This document shows positions 34,791 through 44,051 of a stretch of DNA of 64,000 bases, piece after piece. The DNA is taken from assembly GCF_003344625.1 (NCBI RefSeq), contig NZ_QPKJ02000007.1, forward strand, positions 1-64,000, read 5' to 3'. The translations under genes and the position numbers were made by a program. The stretch's first letter is position 1, and the number at the start of each line of letters is the position of its first letter. The notes below the pieces were generated by a model, which ran no database searches, was not told the origin of the DNA, and saw nothing but the letters and a program-made list of their open reading frames with translations. Source of the DNA: Solirubrobacter deserti (GTDB taxonomy: Bacteria; Actinomycetota; Thermoleophilia; Solirubrobacterales; Solirubrobacteraceae).

Positions 34791-35180
34791 ATGCCCCACG
34801 AACCCCGCGAGATCGCCTTCTACGGCTGTGAAGGCCACACCAAGCACTACGGGATCGGCGACCCGGACCCCGCCCACATCGCCGCCGTCCGGGCGCGCGC
34901 CCGGTTGGACGCGCCGGGCTTCACCATCGCCCATCGCGGTGCCTCCGCGGCTTTGAGTCTCGTGTACTGGTGGGCGAACGAGAACGAGCTCCACGCGGAG
35001 TTCTTCGTCGCTCCCTTGAACGCGCCCGACGACCTACGGCCGTACGAGAGCACCGGTATCACCTGCGTGTGGGAGATGGAGGTCATGGACTTCGAGCGCC
35101 GCGCCTGGCTGCGGGACGTCCTGATCGACGAAGACCTCGACGCCTACCTCTCGCGGGCGCTCGACCCGGTGGCGATCTGA
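34791..35180 (+). CDS. Unknown 129-residue protein
   Basis: ATG 34791, 129 residues, no signal peptide or membrane segment. It has an alpha-beta character with 'IAFYGCEGHTKHYGIG', 'SLVYWWANENELHAEFFVAPL' and a C-terminal helix ('RRAWLRDVLIDEDLDAYLSRAL'). The WANENELH segment recalls small proteins annotated only as hypothetical. It is followed after 3 bases by 35184-35639, so the two are probably co-expressed and may be controlled by the divergent WYL regulator. Confidence 0.65.
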   Translation: MPHEPREIAFYGCEGHTKHYGIGDPDPAHIAAVRARARLDAPGFTIAHRGASAALSLVYWWANENELHAEFFVAPLNAPDDLRPYESTGITCVWEMEVMDFERRAWLRDVLIDEDLDAYLSRALDPVAI

Positions 35181-35183
35181 GCC

Positions 35184-35639
35184 ATGCCCGTCACCGACTT
35201 CGACTTCCTCCCCGGCCGCTGGGAGATCACCAACCACAAGCTCGTCGACGGCGAGTGGCAGACCTTCACCGCCATCTCCACCGCGTTCTCGATGCTCGGC
35301 GGCGGCGGCAACCACGATCACTTCGTCACCGACGGCTACGAGGGCTTCAGCCTGCGCCTGTACTCGCCGGAAACGGACACGTGGCGCATCTGGTGGTCGA
35401 GCACCCAGCGCCCGGGCCGGCTCGACCCGCCCGTCGAGGGCCGCTTCCACGGCGACGGGACGGCCACCTTCGAGGCCGACGACGTGCTCGACGGCGTCCC
35501 CCTGCGCATGCGCTTCGTCTGGTCCGACATCACGGGCGACGCCGCCCGCTGGGAGCAGTCCTTCTCCTACGACGAGGGCGCGACGTGGGAGCCCAACTGG
35601 ATCATGGAGCTGCGCCGCGTGGAGTCGCCGGCCGCGTGA
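35184..35639 (+). CDS. DUF1579-like beta-barrel protein
   Basis: The 151-residue protein opens 'FDFLPGRWEITNHKL' and continues with alternating strands ('FEADDVLDGVPLRMRFVWSDITGDAARWEQSFSYDEGATWEPNW'). The FLxGxW start and the 'W-x-Q-x-F-S-x-D-x-G-x-x-W-x-x-N-W' end are typical of DUF1579 and related lipocalin-like proteins. Function is unknown; a ligand-binding barrel is likely. It is the second gene after the unknown gene at 34791. Confidence 0.7.
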   Translation: MPVTDFDFLPGRWEITNHKLVDGEWQTFTAISTAFSMLGGGGNHDHFVTDGYEGFSLRLYSPETDTWRIWWSSTQRPGRLDPPVEGRFHGDGTATFEADDVLDGVPLRMRFVWSDITGDAARWEQSFSYDEGATWEPNWIMELRRVESPAA

Positions 35640-36014
35640 ACGGCGAGCACACCCGCGGCAGCGGGCGCGCTCACGCCCGTGTGATTTGCGCGGGGCGCGC
35701 TCGTGCCGAGGGGGCGCAAACGCTTGCGCTGAGGGGGTGGTCGACGAAACTCTCGCTGTGCGCGACCAACGTCGACCACCCCGCCCGGATGAGCCCGAGC
35801 GAGCTGGCCCGCGCCCGGGCGCGCCGGCGCCAGCCGGTGTGCTCACCCGACGCCGGCGACGAGCCCGAACGCGAGGGGCGCGGAGCGCGGCGGCGGCGAG
35901 ACAGCGCGGCGAGCGCGCGAGGGCGGCGGGGCAGGGCGACGCGGTGGCGCCTTGGGCCCGGCGAGGGCGCGACGGCGCGCCCCGGCCGAGGGCCGGGGCG
36001 CGCGCCTGCCTTCT
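35640..36014. other. 375-base intergenic region between convergent genes
   Basis: No convincing gene is seen. Translations are low-complexity Arg/Gly/Ala in all frames. The region holds a strong inverted repeat (35734-35782) and a small hairpin GCGCAA-ACGC-TTGCGC (35715-35730), both fitting transcription ends for the plus-strand pair and for transketolase. Confidence 0.5.
35734..35782. terminator. 13-bp stem inverted repeat
   Basis: GGGGTGGTCGACG (35734-35746) and CGTCGACCACCCC (35770-35782) are exact complements with a 23-base loop. The position between two convergent genes suggests a bidirectional terminator. Confidence 0.5.
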
Positions 36015-37853
36015 CTACGCCGGTGACGCGACGAGCTTCTGCGCCGCGTCGGCGATCGCGTCGGCGTCGATCTTCGCGCCGTGCAACAGCTCGGCGGGCG
36101 TGCCCGAGCCGGGGATCTCGCGGACGGCGAGCTTGACGACGTGCGCGGTCTCGTCGCCGGCGGCCAGCGCTTCGAGGACGGCGTCGCCGAGGCCGCCTTC
36201 GGGGGCGTGGTCTTCGACGGTGACGATCGCGCCGCAGTCGCGGGCCGCGGCCTGGACGGCGGAGGCGTCGATCGGCTTGATCGAGTAGGCGTCGAGAACG
36301 CGGGCCTTGATGCCGCCGTCGGCGAGCCGTTCGGCGGCCTTGACGGCCTCGTCGACGGTGATGCCGCAGGCGATGATCGCGACGTCGTCGCCCTCGACCG
36401 CGACGCGCGAGCCGCCGATGCGGACGTCCTCGTCCGCAGCGGTCCGCACCGGGGTCTTGCCGCGCAGGGTGCGGATGAACGAGATGCCGTCGTGGTCGGC
36501 CAGCGCGGCGACGAGCCGCGCGGTCTGCTGGGCGTCGCTCGGGTGGACGACGACCGAGCCGTGGATCGCGCGCAACGAGGCGATGTCCTCGAGCGCCATC
36601 TGGGACGGGCCGTCCTCGCCGATCGACACGCCCGCGTGCGAGCCGCTCAGCACGAGCTTGGCCTGCGAGATGGCGCCCATGCGGACGAAGTCGTACGCGC
36701 GCGAGAGGAACGCGGCGAACGTGGACACGAACGGCGTCCAGCGGCCTCCTACCTGCATGCCGACCGCGGCGGCCACCAGCTGCTGCTCCGCGATGAACAT
36801 CTCGAAGTAGCGGTCCGGGTGGGCCTCGCGGAAGTCCTCGGAGTGCGTCGAGTTCGAGACCTCGCCGTCCAACGCGACCACGTCGCCACGGATCGAGGCC
36901 AGCGCCGCGATCGACTCGCCATAGGCCTTGCGCGTCGCGACCTCGTCGCCGAGCTCGTACGACGGCAGCGAACCGCCGCTCGTCTCGAACTCGTGCGCCG
37001 AGCCGCCCTCGGGCGCGGCGACGTCCACGGACAGATCGCGCTCGCCGCCGAGCTCCGCCACGGCGGCCTCGGCGTCCTCGACCGGCTTGCCGTGCTTGCC
37101 GGGCTGGTCCTCCACGGCCTTCACGCCGCGGCCCTTCATGGTCTTGGCGACGATCGCGACCGGCTGGCCCGTGGTCGCCTCGGCCTCGGCGTAGGCCGCC
37201 TCGATGGCCTCGACGTCGTGGCCGTCGACGGCGATCGCCTTCCAGCCGAACGCCTCGATCCGCTTCACGTAGCCGTCGAGGTCCCAGCCGAGCATCGTCT
37301 CGCGCGTCTGCCCGAGCCGGTTGACGTCGATGATCGCGACGAGGTTGTCGAGCCCTTCCCAACCCGCGTGCTGGAAGGCCTCCCACATCGAGCCCTCGGC
37401 CATCTCGGAGTCACCGCACAGCACCCACACGCGGTACGGCAGCTTGTCCAAGGACCGGCCCGCCATCGCGACGCCGACGCCGATCGGCAGCCCTTGGCCC
37501 AAAGACCCGGTGGCGACGTCCGTCGGCGGGATGCGCGGCGTCGGATGCCCTTCCAGGCGCGACCCCAGCTGGCGGAACGTCAGCAGCTCCGCGTCGTCGA
37601 TCGCGCCCACGGCCTTCAGCACCGCGTAATAGAGCGGCGAAGCGTGGCCCTTGGAGAAGATCAGGTGGTCGTTCGCCGGGTTCTCCGGGCTGGAATAGTC
37701 AAGCCGGAGGTGGCCGTCGATGAGCACCGCCATCAGATCCGCGGCGGACATCGACGAGGTTGGGTGACCCGAGCCGGCCGCGGCCGAGGTGCGGATGGAA
37801 TCCACCCGCAGCTGCTGGCCGAGCTCGCGCCGGAAGTCGGCGTCGTGGGCCAT
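36015..37853 (-). CDS. tkt: Transketolase
   Basis: The 612-residue enzyme transfers two-carbon units in the pentose phosphate pathway. The N-terminal thiamine diphosphate domain contains 'AAAGSGHPTSSMSAADL', 'ILFSKGHASPLYYA'-like 'IFSKGHASPLYY' and the motif 'LCGDSEMAEGSMWEAFQHAG...IIDVN'. The middle pyrimidine domain has 'EQQLVAAAVGMQVGG' and 'SGSHAGVSIGEDGPSQMALED', and the C-terminal domain starts near 470. The short form (about 610 residues) resembles the archaeal/animal type rather than the 660-residue E. coli TktA. Transaldolase lies 4 bases upstream on the same strand. Together they supply sedoheptulose-7-phosphate, the precursor of heptoses made by the 5.7-15.3 kb cluster. Confidence 0.93.
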   Translation of the reverse strand: MAHDADFRRELGQQLRVDSIRTSAAAGSGHPTSSMSAADLMAVLIDGHLRLDYSSPENPANDHLIFSKGHASPLYYAVLKAVGAIDDAELLTFRQLGSRLEGHPTPRIPPTDVATGSLGQGLPIGVGVAMAGRSLDKLPYRVWVLCGDSEMAEGSMWEAFQHAGWEGLDNLVAIIDVNRLGQTRETMLGWDLDGYVKRIEAFGWKAIAVDGHDVEAIEAAYAEAEATTGQPVAIVAKTMKGRGVKAVEDQPGKHGKPVEDAEAAVAELGGERDLSVDVAAPEGGSAHEFETSGGSLPSYELGDEVATRKAYGESIAALASIRGDVVALDGEVSNSTHSEDFREAHPDRYFEMFIAEQQLVAAAVGMQVGGRWTPFVSTFAAFLSRAYDFVRMGAISQAKLVLSGSHAGVSIGEDGPSQMALEDIASLRAIHGSVVVHPSDAQQTARLVAALADHDGISFIRTLRGKTPVRTAADEDVRIGGSRVAVEGDDVAIIACGITVDEAVKAAERLADGGIKARVLDAYSIKPIDASAVQAAARDCGAIVTVEDHAPEGGLGDAVLEALAAGDETAHVVKLAVREIPGSGTPAELLHGAKIDADAIADAAQKLVASPA

Positions 37854-37857
37854 GGGA

Positions 37858-38961
37858 CTACGCCGCCACGAGGCTCTTGAGCTTCTTGTCCAAGCCTTCG
37901 ATCAGGTCGGCGAACGACTTGGCGAACTTCTCGACGCCCTCCTTCTCGAGCGTCTGCACGACGTCGTCGTAGGACACGCCGGCCGCCTCGACCTGGTCGA
38001 GCAGGCGGCTCGCGCCCTCAACGTCCTCGGTGATCGCGTTCCCGCGGATCTCGCCGTGGTCAAGGACGGCTTCCACGAGCTCACGCGGGGCCGTGTTGAC
38101 CGTGTCCGGCCCGACGAGCTCCTCGACGTAGACCGTGTCCTTGTAGTTCGGGTTCTTGACGCCCGTCGACGCCCACAGGCACCGCTGCGGAGACGCGCCC
38201 TTGGCCGCCAGCTCCTCCCACTCGGGGGTCGAGAAGACCTCCTGGTAGGTCTGGTAGGCGAGCTTGGCGTTCGCGATCGCGAGCTTGCCGAGCAGCTCAT
38301 CCTGCCCGCCGATCGCCTCCAGGCGCTTGTCGGCCTCGGTGTCCACGCGCGAGACGAAGAACGACGCGACGGAGGCCACCTTCGAGGGATCGCCGCCGCC
38401 CTCGACCAGCCGCTTGATGCCGGCCATGTAGGCCTCGGCGACCTTGCGGTGACGCTCGAGCGAGAAGATCAGCGTGACGTTGACCGGGATGCCGCGCGCG
38501 ATCGTGTCCTCGATGGCGGGCAGACCCTCGAGCGTCGCGGGGATCTTGATCAGCAGGTTCGGGCGGTCGACGAGCTCGAACAGCCGCACGGCCTCGGACT
38601 TGGTCTTCTCCGTGTCGTGCGCGAGGTTTGGGTCGACCTCGAGCGAGACCCAGCCGTCCTTGCCCTCGCCCTCGTCCCAGACGGGGCGCAGGATGTCGCA
38701 GGCGTCGCGGATGTCGTCCTTCGCCAGCTGCCAGAAGATCTCCTTCGGATCATCGTGGGAGCCGCTGAGCTCGCGGATCTGCTCGTCGTAGGCGTCTCCC
38801 TCGGCGATGGCGCCCTGGAAGATCGTCGGGTTGGACGTCACGCCCTCGACTCCCTGCTCGACCAGGCCCTTGAGGTCGCCGTCCTTGACGAAGCGACGCG
38901 ACAGGTAGTCGATCCAGACGCTCTGACCGTATTCGGTCAACTGCTGGAGCGGAGTGCTCAT
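37858..38961 (-). CDS. tal: Transaldolase
   Basis: The 367-residue protein is a transaldolase of the long actinobacterial type. It contains 'GVEGVTSNPTIFQGAI', the Schiff-base Lys139 in 'NLLIKIPATLEGLPAIE', 'GIPVNVTLIFSLERH' and 'CLWASTGVKNPNY'. It exchanges dihydroxyacetone units between sedoheptulose-7-phosphate and glyceraldehyde-3-phosphate. AAAGGA lies 8 bases upstream of the ATG. The tkt gene follows after 4 bases, forming a two-gene operon. Confidence 0.94.
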   Translation of the reverse strand: MSTPLQQLTEYGQSVWIDYLSRRFVKDGDLKGLVEQGVEGVTSNPTIFQGAIAEGDAYDEQIRELSGSHDDPKEIFWQLAKDDIRDACDILRPVWDEGEGKDGWVSLEVDPNLAHDTEKTKSEAVRLFELVDRPNLLIKIPATLEGLPAIEDTIARGIPVNVTLIFSLERHRKVAEAYMAGIKRLVEGGGDPSKVASVASFFVSRVDTEADKRLEAIGGQDELLGKLAIANAKLAYQTYQEVFSTPEWEELAAKGASPQRCLWASTGVKNPNYKDTVYVEELVGPDTVNTAPRELVEAVLDHGEIRGNAITEDVEGASRLLDQVEAAGVSYDDVVQTLEKEGVEKFAKSFADLIEGLDKKLKSLVAA

Positions 38962-39083
38962 GAGGCGGTCCTTTCAAAGGGGTGTCCGTACACATTGACA
39001 CTCCCCCACGGTTTGCCCGGGCTAACGAGCCGTGAAGCAAGGTGAAGCGGGGACGCCACGGCGCGGAGCGGCGTCCCGCGCGT

Positions 39084-39281
39084 TCAACGTGGCCGGCCGG
39101 AGAGCTCGCGGAGCCAAGCGGCTACGGCTTGCTCATCGCGCCTGGCCTCCCGCCGACGAGCGGCGCGCGCCTGGGAGGCCGTGATGGTGTTCGGCTCCGT
39201 CTGCCGAACGAAGCGCTTAGACGGTGTCGCGGGAGGACGACTCGAGCGCGGTTGCTGATCCGCCTCAGAGGCAATCGACAT
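39084..39281 (-). CDS. Possible 65-residue basic protein
   Basis: Within the 409-base stretch between tal and the UbiA gene, a minus-strand frame from ATG 39279-39281 (or further back to 39386) ends at 39084. The last 35 residues ('ITASQARAARRREARRDEQAVAAWLREL') look helical and protein-like, while the rest is Pro/Ser-rich. An AGGTAGG lies 12 bases upstream of the ATG. No family is recognised, and it may be spurious. The remainder of the stretch (38962-39083) probably carries the tal promoter; nothing else stands out. Confidence 0.3.
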   Translation of the reverse strand: MSIASEADQQPRSSRPPATPSKRFVRQTEPNTITASQARAARRREARRDEQAVAAWLRELSGRPR

Positions 39282-39370
39282 TGCCGACAAACCTACCTGG
39301 CCGAATGGGGGATGTCCACGCCAAACGGGCCAACGGCCGGGAAAAGTTCTGGACCTGACGTCGAAAATGC

Positions 39371-40282
39371 CTAGTTTGCGAGACACGCGGCCGGGACGAG
39401 CAGGTACTCCAGAAAAAAGAGCGCCCAGACCCGCATGTAGAAGCGCGTGAACCCGCTGTGCGAGCGGGGTTCCGCGCTCCTGGCCCAGTACAGGAGCACT
39501 GCCGCGGCCGCCACGTGCCCGCCCGCGAGGACGAACGGATTCGCGTAGTCGACCAGCAGCGGCGGCGCCACCAGCGCCATTCCGGCGTAGGCAATCAACA
39601 GGGCTGCCAAACCCGCCCGGAACACCCGCTCGGGCCCGATCCGCACCGTGAACGTGCGGATCGCGTAGCGCCGGTCGCCCTCAATGTCCGGCACGTCCTT
39701 GAGGATCGCGATCGCGAGGCTGAACGGGAGCACGAACAGGCACAGCGCGATCACCGGCGGGTCGATCTGCCCCGCGAAGTGCCAGTACACGCCGAGGTTC
39801 ACGATCACCGACCGCACGCCCGAGATGCACAGGCTCGCCGCCACCGGATAGCGCTTGAGCCGTAGCGGCGGCAGCGAGTACACCGCCCCGACGGCGAGGC
39901 CCGCCGCGACCGCCGCCGTCTCCCACCCGCCCTGCGTGACGGCCATGGCGAGCGGCGCCACCGTGCACACCGCGACGATCGCCGTCGCCGCGCCGATCGA
40001 CAGCTCGCCCGCGGCGATCGGCAACAGCGGCTTGTTGACGCGGTCGATCTCCACGTCGGTGATCTGATTGATCCCGACGATCGCGACGTTGACCATCAGG
40101 CCGGCGAGCAGCGTCGCCGCGAGGTCCCACGCGGGCGTCGCGGCCTCCGCGATCACGTAGAGCCCGAGGACCGACAGCGCCGTCCCGATCACCGTGTGCG
40201 GCCGCGAGAACCGCCACAGCGTCATCAACGGGTTCGCGCGCGCAGCGACCCGCGGGGCGGTGGCTGCGCCGGCGCGGCTCAC
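39371..40282 (-). CDS. UbiA prenyltransferase, homogentisate phytyltransferase-like
   Basis: The 303-residue integral membrane protein has eight or nine hydrophobic segments. It carries the UbiA aspartate motifs 'NQITDVEIDRVNKP' and 'KDVPDIEGDRRY'. The N-terminal 'WRFSRPHTVIGTALSVLGLY' and the C-terminal 'FYMRVWALFFLEYLL' are, from memory, nearly the same as in cyanobacterial and plant homogentisate phytyltransferase (VTE2, Slr1736). That enzyme joins homogentisate and phytyl diphosphate in the first step of tocopherol synthesis. A VTE3-like methyltransferase gene lies 37 bases upstream on the same strand. Prenyl donor and acceptor are inferred. Confidence 0.85.
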   Translation of the reverse strand: MSRAGAATAPRVAARANPLMTLWRFSRPHTVIGTALSVLGLYVIAEAATPAWDLAATLLAGLMVNVAIVGINQITDVEIDRVNKPLLPIAAGELSIGAATAIVAVCTVAPLAMAVTQGGWETAAVAAGLAVGAVYSLPPLRLKRYPVAASLCISGVRSVIVNLGVYWHFAGQIDPPVIALCLFVLPFSLAIAILKDVPDIEGDRRYAIRTFTVRIGPERVFRAGLAALLIAYAGMALVAPPLLVDYANPFVLAGGHVAAAAVLLYWARSAEPRSHSGFTRFYMRVWALFFLEYLLVPAACLAN

Positions 40283-40319
40283 GCGCCCGCCCGTGCCGCG
40301 TGCGTCTCGCCGCGCGGCT

Positions 40320-41120
40320 TCACGACGCGGCTCGCTTCTCTCTGCGGGCCCGCAGCGCGAGCACGGCCGCGATCGGCACGAAGGCGGCGCCCGCCGCCGA
40401 CCCGGCCACGAACCGCGCCGCGAACTTCACCCGGCTCGGCGCGGGCTCCTCGGCCGGCGCCGCGCGCCCCGCCGGGGACGCGCCCGCCCCGGCGACGCCG
40501 CTCACCGCCAGCGCGTAGGGCACGCGCTCGTCGCGGTACCAGTCCGGCGCGAGCTCGACGACGCGCACGTCCGTGAACCCCGCCGCCTCCATCCAGCCCG
40601 TGTAGTCCGACACGGGCGGGAACAGCATCCACGCCTCCGCGAGCCAGCGCGCGAAGCGGTTCGCGGGCCGCACGGGCCCGATCACGAGCGCGGTTCCGCC
40701 CGCGCGGGTGACGCGGTAGGCCTCGGCGATCCCCTGCTGCGGGTCCGGCCAGTACTCGATCGAGCCCGCGGACACGTACCGGTCGAAGCTGTCGTCCTCG
40801 AACGGCAGCTGCTCGGCGTCCCCCAGCACGCGGCGGCAGGCGGCGAGCGCGGGCTTGGCGCGCGAACGGTGCAACTGGTGCGGGCTCTGGTCGAGCATCG
40901 TCACGTCGGCCGCGTCCACACGCGCCACGATGCCTTCGGTGGTGAAGCCCGTCCCGGCGCCCGCGTCGAGCACCTTCAAGCCGGGCTCCAACCGCGCCGC
41001 ATCCAGCGCCAGAGCGCGCATGGCGGGGGTCCAGAAGAGCGGGTTGACCCAGCGGTCATACCCCAGCGAGAGGAACCGGTAGAACCAGAACGCCTCGCGC
41101 TTGTGCTGGATCAGCCTCAT
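40320..41120 (-). CDS. MPBQ/MSBQ methyltransferase-like protein (VTE3 type)
   Basis: The 266-residue protein begins 'IQHKREAFWFYRFLSLGYD' and has the SAM motif 'VLDAGAGTGFTTEGIV', then 'MLDQSPHQLHRSR', 'DRYVSAGSIEYWPDPQQGI' and 'ALVIGPVRPANRFARW'. From memory these match plant VTE3, which methylates 2-methyl-6-phytylbenzoquinone and the plastoquinone precursor. A hydrophobic segment near the C-terminus ('FVAGSAAGAAFVPIAAVLAL') matches the membrane anchor of VTE3. It is the first gene of the pair with the homogentisate phytyltransferase-like gene. Only 20 bases separate its start from the divergent gene at 41141. Confidence 0.88.
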   Translation of the reverse strand: MRLIQHKREAFWFYRFLSLGYDRWVNPLFWTPAMRALALDAARLEPGLKVLDAGAGTGFTTEGIVARVDAADVTMLDQSPHQLHRSRAKPALAACRRVLGDAEQLPFEDDSFDRYVSAGSIEYWPDPQQGIAEAYRVTRAGGTALVIGPVRPANRFARWLAEAWMLFPPVSDYTGWMEAAGFTDVRVVELAPDWYRDERVPYALAVSGVAGAGASPAGRAAPAEEPAPSRVKFAARFVAGSAAGAAFVPIAAVLALRARREKRAAS

Positions 41121-41140
41121 TGCTTGGGCACCATACGGCC

Positions 41141-41671
41141 ATGAGCGAGGAGCTGGACCACTGGCTGCCCGATCCGGTGATCCGCAGTCGCCACCGGCGA
41201 GCGGCGCGCGCGACGCCCGCGGACCTGTGGGCGGCCGCGACGAGCATCCGCCTCGAGGAGACGCGGCGGCTGGGACGCCTGGTCGGCTGGCGCATCCCGG
41301 GCGTGCAGGGGTCGATGACCTACCACGAGCTGTTTCGCGCCTACCCCTTCAACGTGCTCGACGAATCCGAGCAGCGGCTCGTGTCCGGCCTGTGCGGGCG
41401 TATCTGGACGCTCGCCCGCGACTACCCGACGCTCGACGGCCCTGACGCGTTCAGGGCCTGGGATGAGCCCGGCACCGTGCGCGTCGCGTTCGCGCACGGC
41501 GTGCGTGCGCTCGAGGACGGGCGCTCGGAGCTGTGGTCGGAGGCGAGGGTGCAGCCGATCGACACCAGCGCCCGCCTGCGCCTGAAGGCCGTGTGGGCCG
41601 TGGTCGGCCCGTTCGAGCGCCTCGTGGGCGCCGAGCCGCTCGACCTCGCGGCTCGCCGCGCGGAAAGTTAG
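41141..41671 (+). CDS. Unknown 176-residue protein (DUF2867/SRPBCC-like)
   Basis: ATG 41141 gives 176 residues. The pattern 'ATPADLWAAATSIRLEETRRLGRLVGWRIPG' followed by 'TVRVAFAHGVRALEDGRSELWSEARVQPIDTSARLRLKAVWAVVGPFERLVG' resembles START/SRPBCC-type ligand-binding proteins related to DUF2867. The ending 'VWAVVGPFERLV' is typical. It shares a short divergent promoter region with the VTE3-like gene. Function is unknown; a hydrophobic ligand is plausible. Confidence 0.65.
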   Translation: MSEELDHWLPDPVIRSRHRRAARATPADLWAAATSIRLEETRRLGRLVGWRIPGVQGSMTYHELFRAYPFNVLDESEQRLVSGLCGRIWTLARDYPTLDGPDAFRAWDEPGTVRVAFAHGVRALEDGRSELWSEARVQPIDTSARLRLKAVWAVVGPFERLVGAEPLDLAARRAES

Positions 41672-41708
41672 GCGGACAACTCGACGTGGCGTCAATATCC
41701 TCGCCTTG

Positions 41709-44051
41709 ATGGAGGCGGACCAGCAGCGGATCGAGGCTGCTCGCCGCCTGCTCGGCGAGGCTCCGGGGGAGGCGATCGATCGGCTCGCCGCGCTCGGCGC
41801 GCGCCTGCTGGGCGCTTCGTACGCGCAGGTGTCCCTGTTCGCCGACGTGCAGGTGCCGCTCACGCCCCCCACGCCGCGCCGGCCGCCCGCGGACGCGCTC
41901 GTCGAGGCGACCTTCTACGGCCAGGAGCCGCCCAAACAGGCCGGGATCGGCGCGTACCTGGGCGTGCGGATCGAGGCGGCGGGCCACTGCGTCGGCGTGC
42001 TGTGCGTCTACGACGAGGAGGAGGCGACCTGGACCGAGCACGACCGTGACGTGCTCTCCGAACTGGCGGCGGCGGTCGCGGCCGAGCTCGAGCGCGGGTC
42101 GCTGGCCGCGGAGCTGGAGGACAGCGCCGCGCGGCTGAGCCTCGGGTTCGCGGCGGCAGACATCGGCAGCTTCGACTGGGACCTGCGGACCGACGCGCTG
42201 CAGTTCGACGAGCGGCTGATGGAGCTCTTCGGCTACACGCCCGCGACCTTCACCGGGCACATCGACTCCTTCGTCGCCCGTCTGCACCCCGAGGACCGGG
42301 CGCGCACGCAGGCCGCCATCGCGAAGGCGGTCGACCGCCTCGGCGACTACGAGGCCGACTACCGCGTCGTGCACGAGGACGGCACGGTCCGCTGGGTCGC
42401 CGCCCGCGGGCGGGTGATCGGCAACGACGGCACGCCGGTGCGGATGCTCGGCGCCGCCTACGACACGACGGCCGTCCACAGCGCCGCCGAGCGACTCGGC
42501 CGCGTGCTCGAGACGATGAGCACGGCCTTCCTGACGCTCGACCTCAACTGGACCTTCACGTACCTCAACGGCGCTGCGGAGCGGATCTTCGGCCGCAGCC
42601 GCGGGGAGCTCGTCGGCCGCTGCGTCTGGGACGTCTATCCCGAGCTGGAGGGCACGGAGACCGCCGTCGCGTACCGCCGCGCGATCACGACGGGCGAGCC
42701 GCAGAGCTTCGAGCAATACCACCCGCCGCTCGACATATGGTTCGACGTCCGCGCAACGCCGGGCGAGGACGGCCTGTCGGTCTACTTCCACGACATCACC
42801 GGCCGCGTCCGCGCCGAGCAGGACGCGGCGCGGCTCGCGGGCGAGCGCGAGGACGCGCTGGCCGCGAGCGGCGCCGCCACCGGCCGGCTGCAGATCCTCA
42901 GCGCGGCGAGCGCCCGGCTGGCGGGGACGCTGGAGGTCGACGAGCTGCTCACGATCCTCTCGGACGTGGTGGTGAACGGGTTCGGCGCGGCGGTCGTGGT
43001 GGCCCTGCGCGACCGGATCGTTCGCGACCTGGCGGGCAAGCCGACGATGCCCGACGGCGGCAAGGCCTTCCGCATCGCGCACACCGTGAACGTCGACCCG
43101 GCGCTGCACGGCGCCACGATCCCCGCGACCGCGCTCGCCGCCGGCGCCGTGCAGCAGCGCCCAGCGCGCGAGCTGGACGAGCGCCTGGGCGACCGGCTCT
43201 CGCTGACGCTCCCGCTCATCTCCCGCGGCCGCATGCTGGGTGCCATCGTCGTCCTGGACCCCGTGACGGGCGCCCTCGACCGCCGCGTGCTGACCGAGCT
43301 GGCCGCGCGCTCGGGCGTCGCGCTCGACAACGCGATGCTCTACGGCGCCGAGCGCCGCCTCGCGCTCACGCTGCAGCGCAGTCTGCTCCCGGCCGACCTG
43401 CCGGAGCTGCCGGGCATCGAGCTGGCCACGCGCTATCTCCCGGGCACGGGCGGGCGCGACGTCGGGGGCGACTTCTACATCGCCCACCCGCTCGAGGACG
43501 GGCGCGTGCTGCTGGTGATTGGCGACGTGATGGGCCACGGCGCGCAGGCGGCAGCCCGCATGGGTCAGCTGCGCGCCGTGCTGGCCGCCTATGCCTACGA
43601 CGGCGACCCGCCCGACCGCGTGCTCGCCCACCTCAGCGTCCGCGCTCCCGCGCTGCTGGACCTGCCGATGGCGACCGTCCTGGCCGCCGTCTATGACCCG
43701 CAGGACCGGCGCTTGACGTTCAGCCTCGCCGGCCATCTGCCGCCGCTGATCGCTCCGCGCGACAGTGCCCCGTACTTCGCCGACGCCCGCCCGGGCCCGC
43801 CGCTCGGCACCGAGACCGGCGAGTACGCCCGCCACACGCTGACGCTCCCGCCCGGTGCCACGCTCGTCTTCTACACGGACGGCCTGATCGAGGAGCGCGA
43901 GCTGGCGATCGACGCCGGGATGGAGCGCCTGCGCCAGGCCCTCGACGGCGTCGACCTGGACCCGGACGGCGTCGCCGACCACGTCCTGCGCGCGCTCGAC
44001 CGCGAGCAGGGCGGCGAGGACGACATCGCGCTGCTCGTCATGCGGGCGTAG
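41709..44051 (+). CDS. GAF-PAS-PAS-GAF-PP2C serine phosphatase
   Basis: ATG 41709 (780 residues) is preferred to the TTG at 41706. The order is GAF (about 15-135), PAS (145-265, 'GSFDWDLRTDALQFDERLMELFGY'), PAS (270-380, 'DLNWTFTYLNGAAERIFGRSRGELVG'), GAF (395-550) and a SpoIIE/RsbU phosphatase (560-780). Metal-site motifs are 'VGGDFYIAHPLEDG', 'VIGDVMGHGAQAAA' and 'GGEDDIALLVM'. It is a second sensor phosphatase for the partner-switching network. Its 3' end overlaps the convergent tocopherol cyclase-like gene by 14 bases. Confidence 0.9.
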   Translation: MEADQQRIEAARRLLGEAPGEAIDRLAALGARLLGASYAQVSLFADVQVPLTPPTPRRPPADALVEATFYGQEPPKQAGIGAYLGVRIEAAGHCVGVLCVYDEEEATWTEHDRDVLSELAAAVAAELERGSLAAELEDSAARLSLGFAAADIGSFDWDLRTDALQFDERLMELFGYTPATFTGHIDSFVARLHPEDRARTQAAIAKAVDRLGDYEADYRVVHEDGTVRWVAARGRVIGNDGTPVRMLGAAYDTTAVHSAAERLGRVLETMSTAFLTLDLNWTFTYLNGAAERIFGRSRGELVGRCVWDVYPELEGTETAVAYRRAITTGEPQSFEQYHPPLDIWFDVRATPGEDGLSVYFHDITGRVRAEQDAARLAGEREDALAASGAATGRLQILSAASARLAGTLEVDELLTILSDVVVNGFGAAVVVALRDRIVRDLAGKPTMPDGGKAFRIAHTVNVDPALHGATIPATALAAGAVQQRPARELDERLGDRLSLTLPLISRGRMLGAIVVLDPVTGALDRRVLTELAARSGVALDNAMLYGAERRLALTLQRSLLPADLPELPGIELATRYLPGTGGRDVGGDFYIAHPLEDGRVLLVIGDVMGHGAQAAARMGQLRAVLAAYAYDGDPPDRVLAHLSVRAPALLDLPMATVLAAVYDPQDRRLTFSLAGHLPPLIAPRDSAPYFADARPGPPLGTETGEYARHTLTLPPGATLVFYTDGLIEERELAIDAGMERLRQALDGVDLDPDGVADHVLRALDREQGGEDDIALLVMRA

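Noticed and set aside
39042..39374. 110-residue plus-strand frame between tal and the UbiA gene
   Set aside because: Codon use and composition look random, and a somewhat better candidate lies on the opposite strand (39084-39281).
41451..43982. An 843-residue minus-strand open frame opposite the PP2C phosphatase
   Set aside because: Complementary-frame artefact of GC-rich codons; the plus-strand gene has complete GAF, PAS and PP2C motifs.
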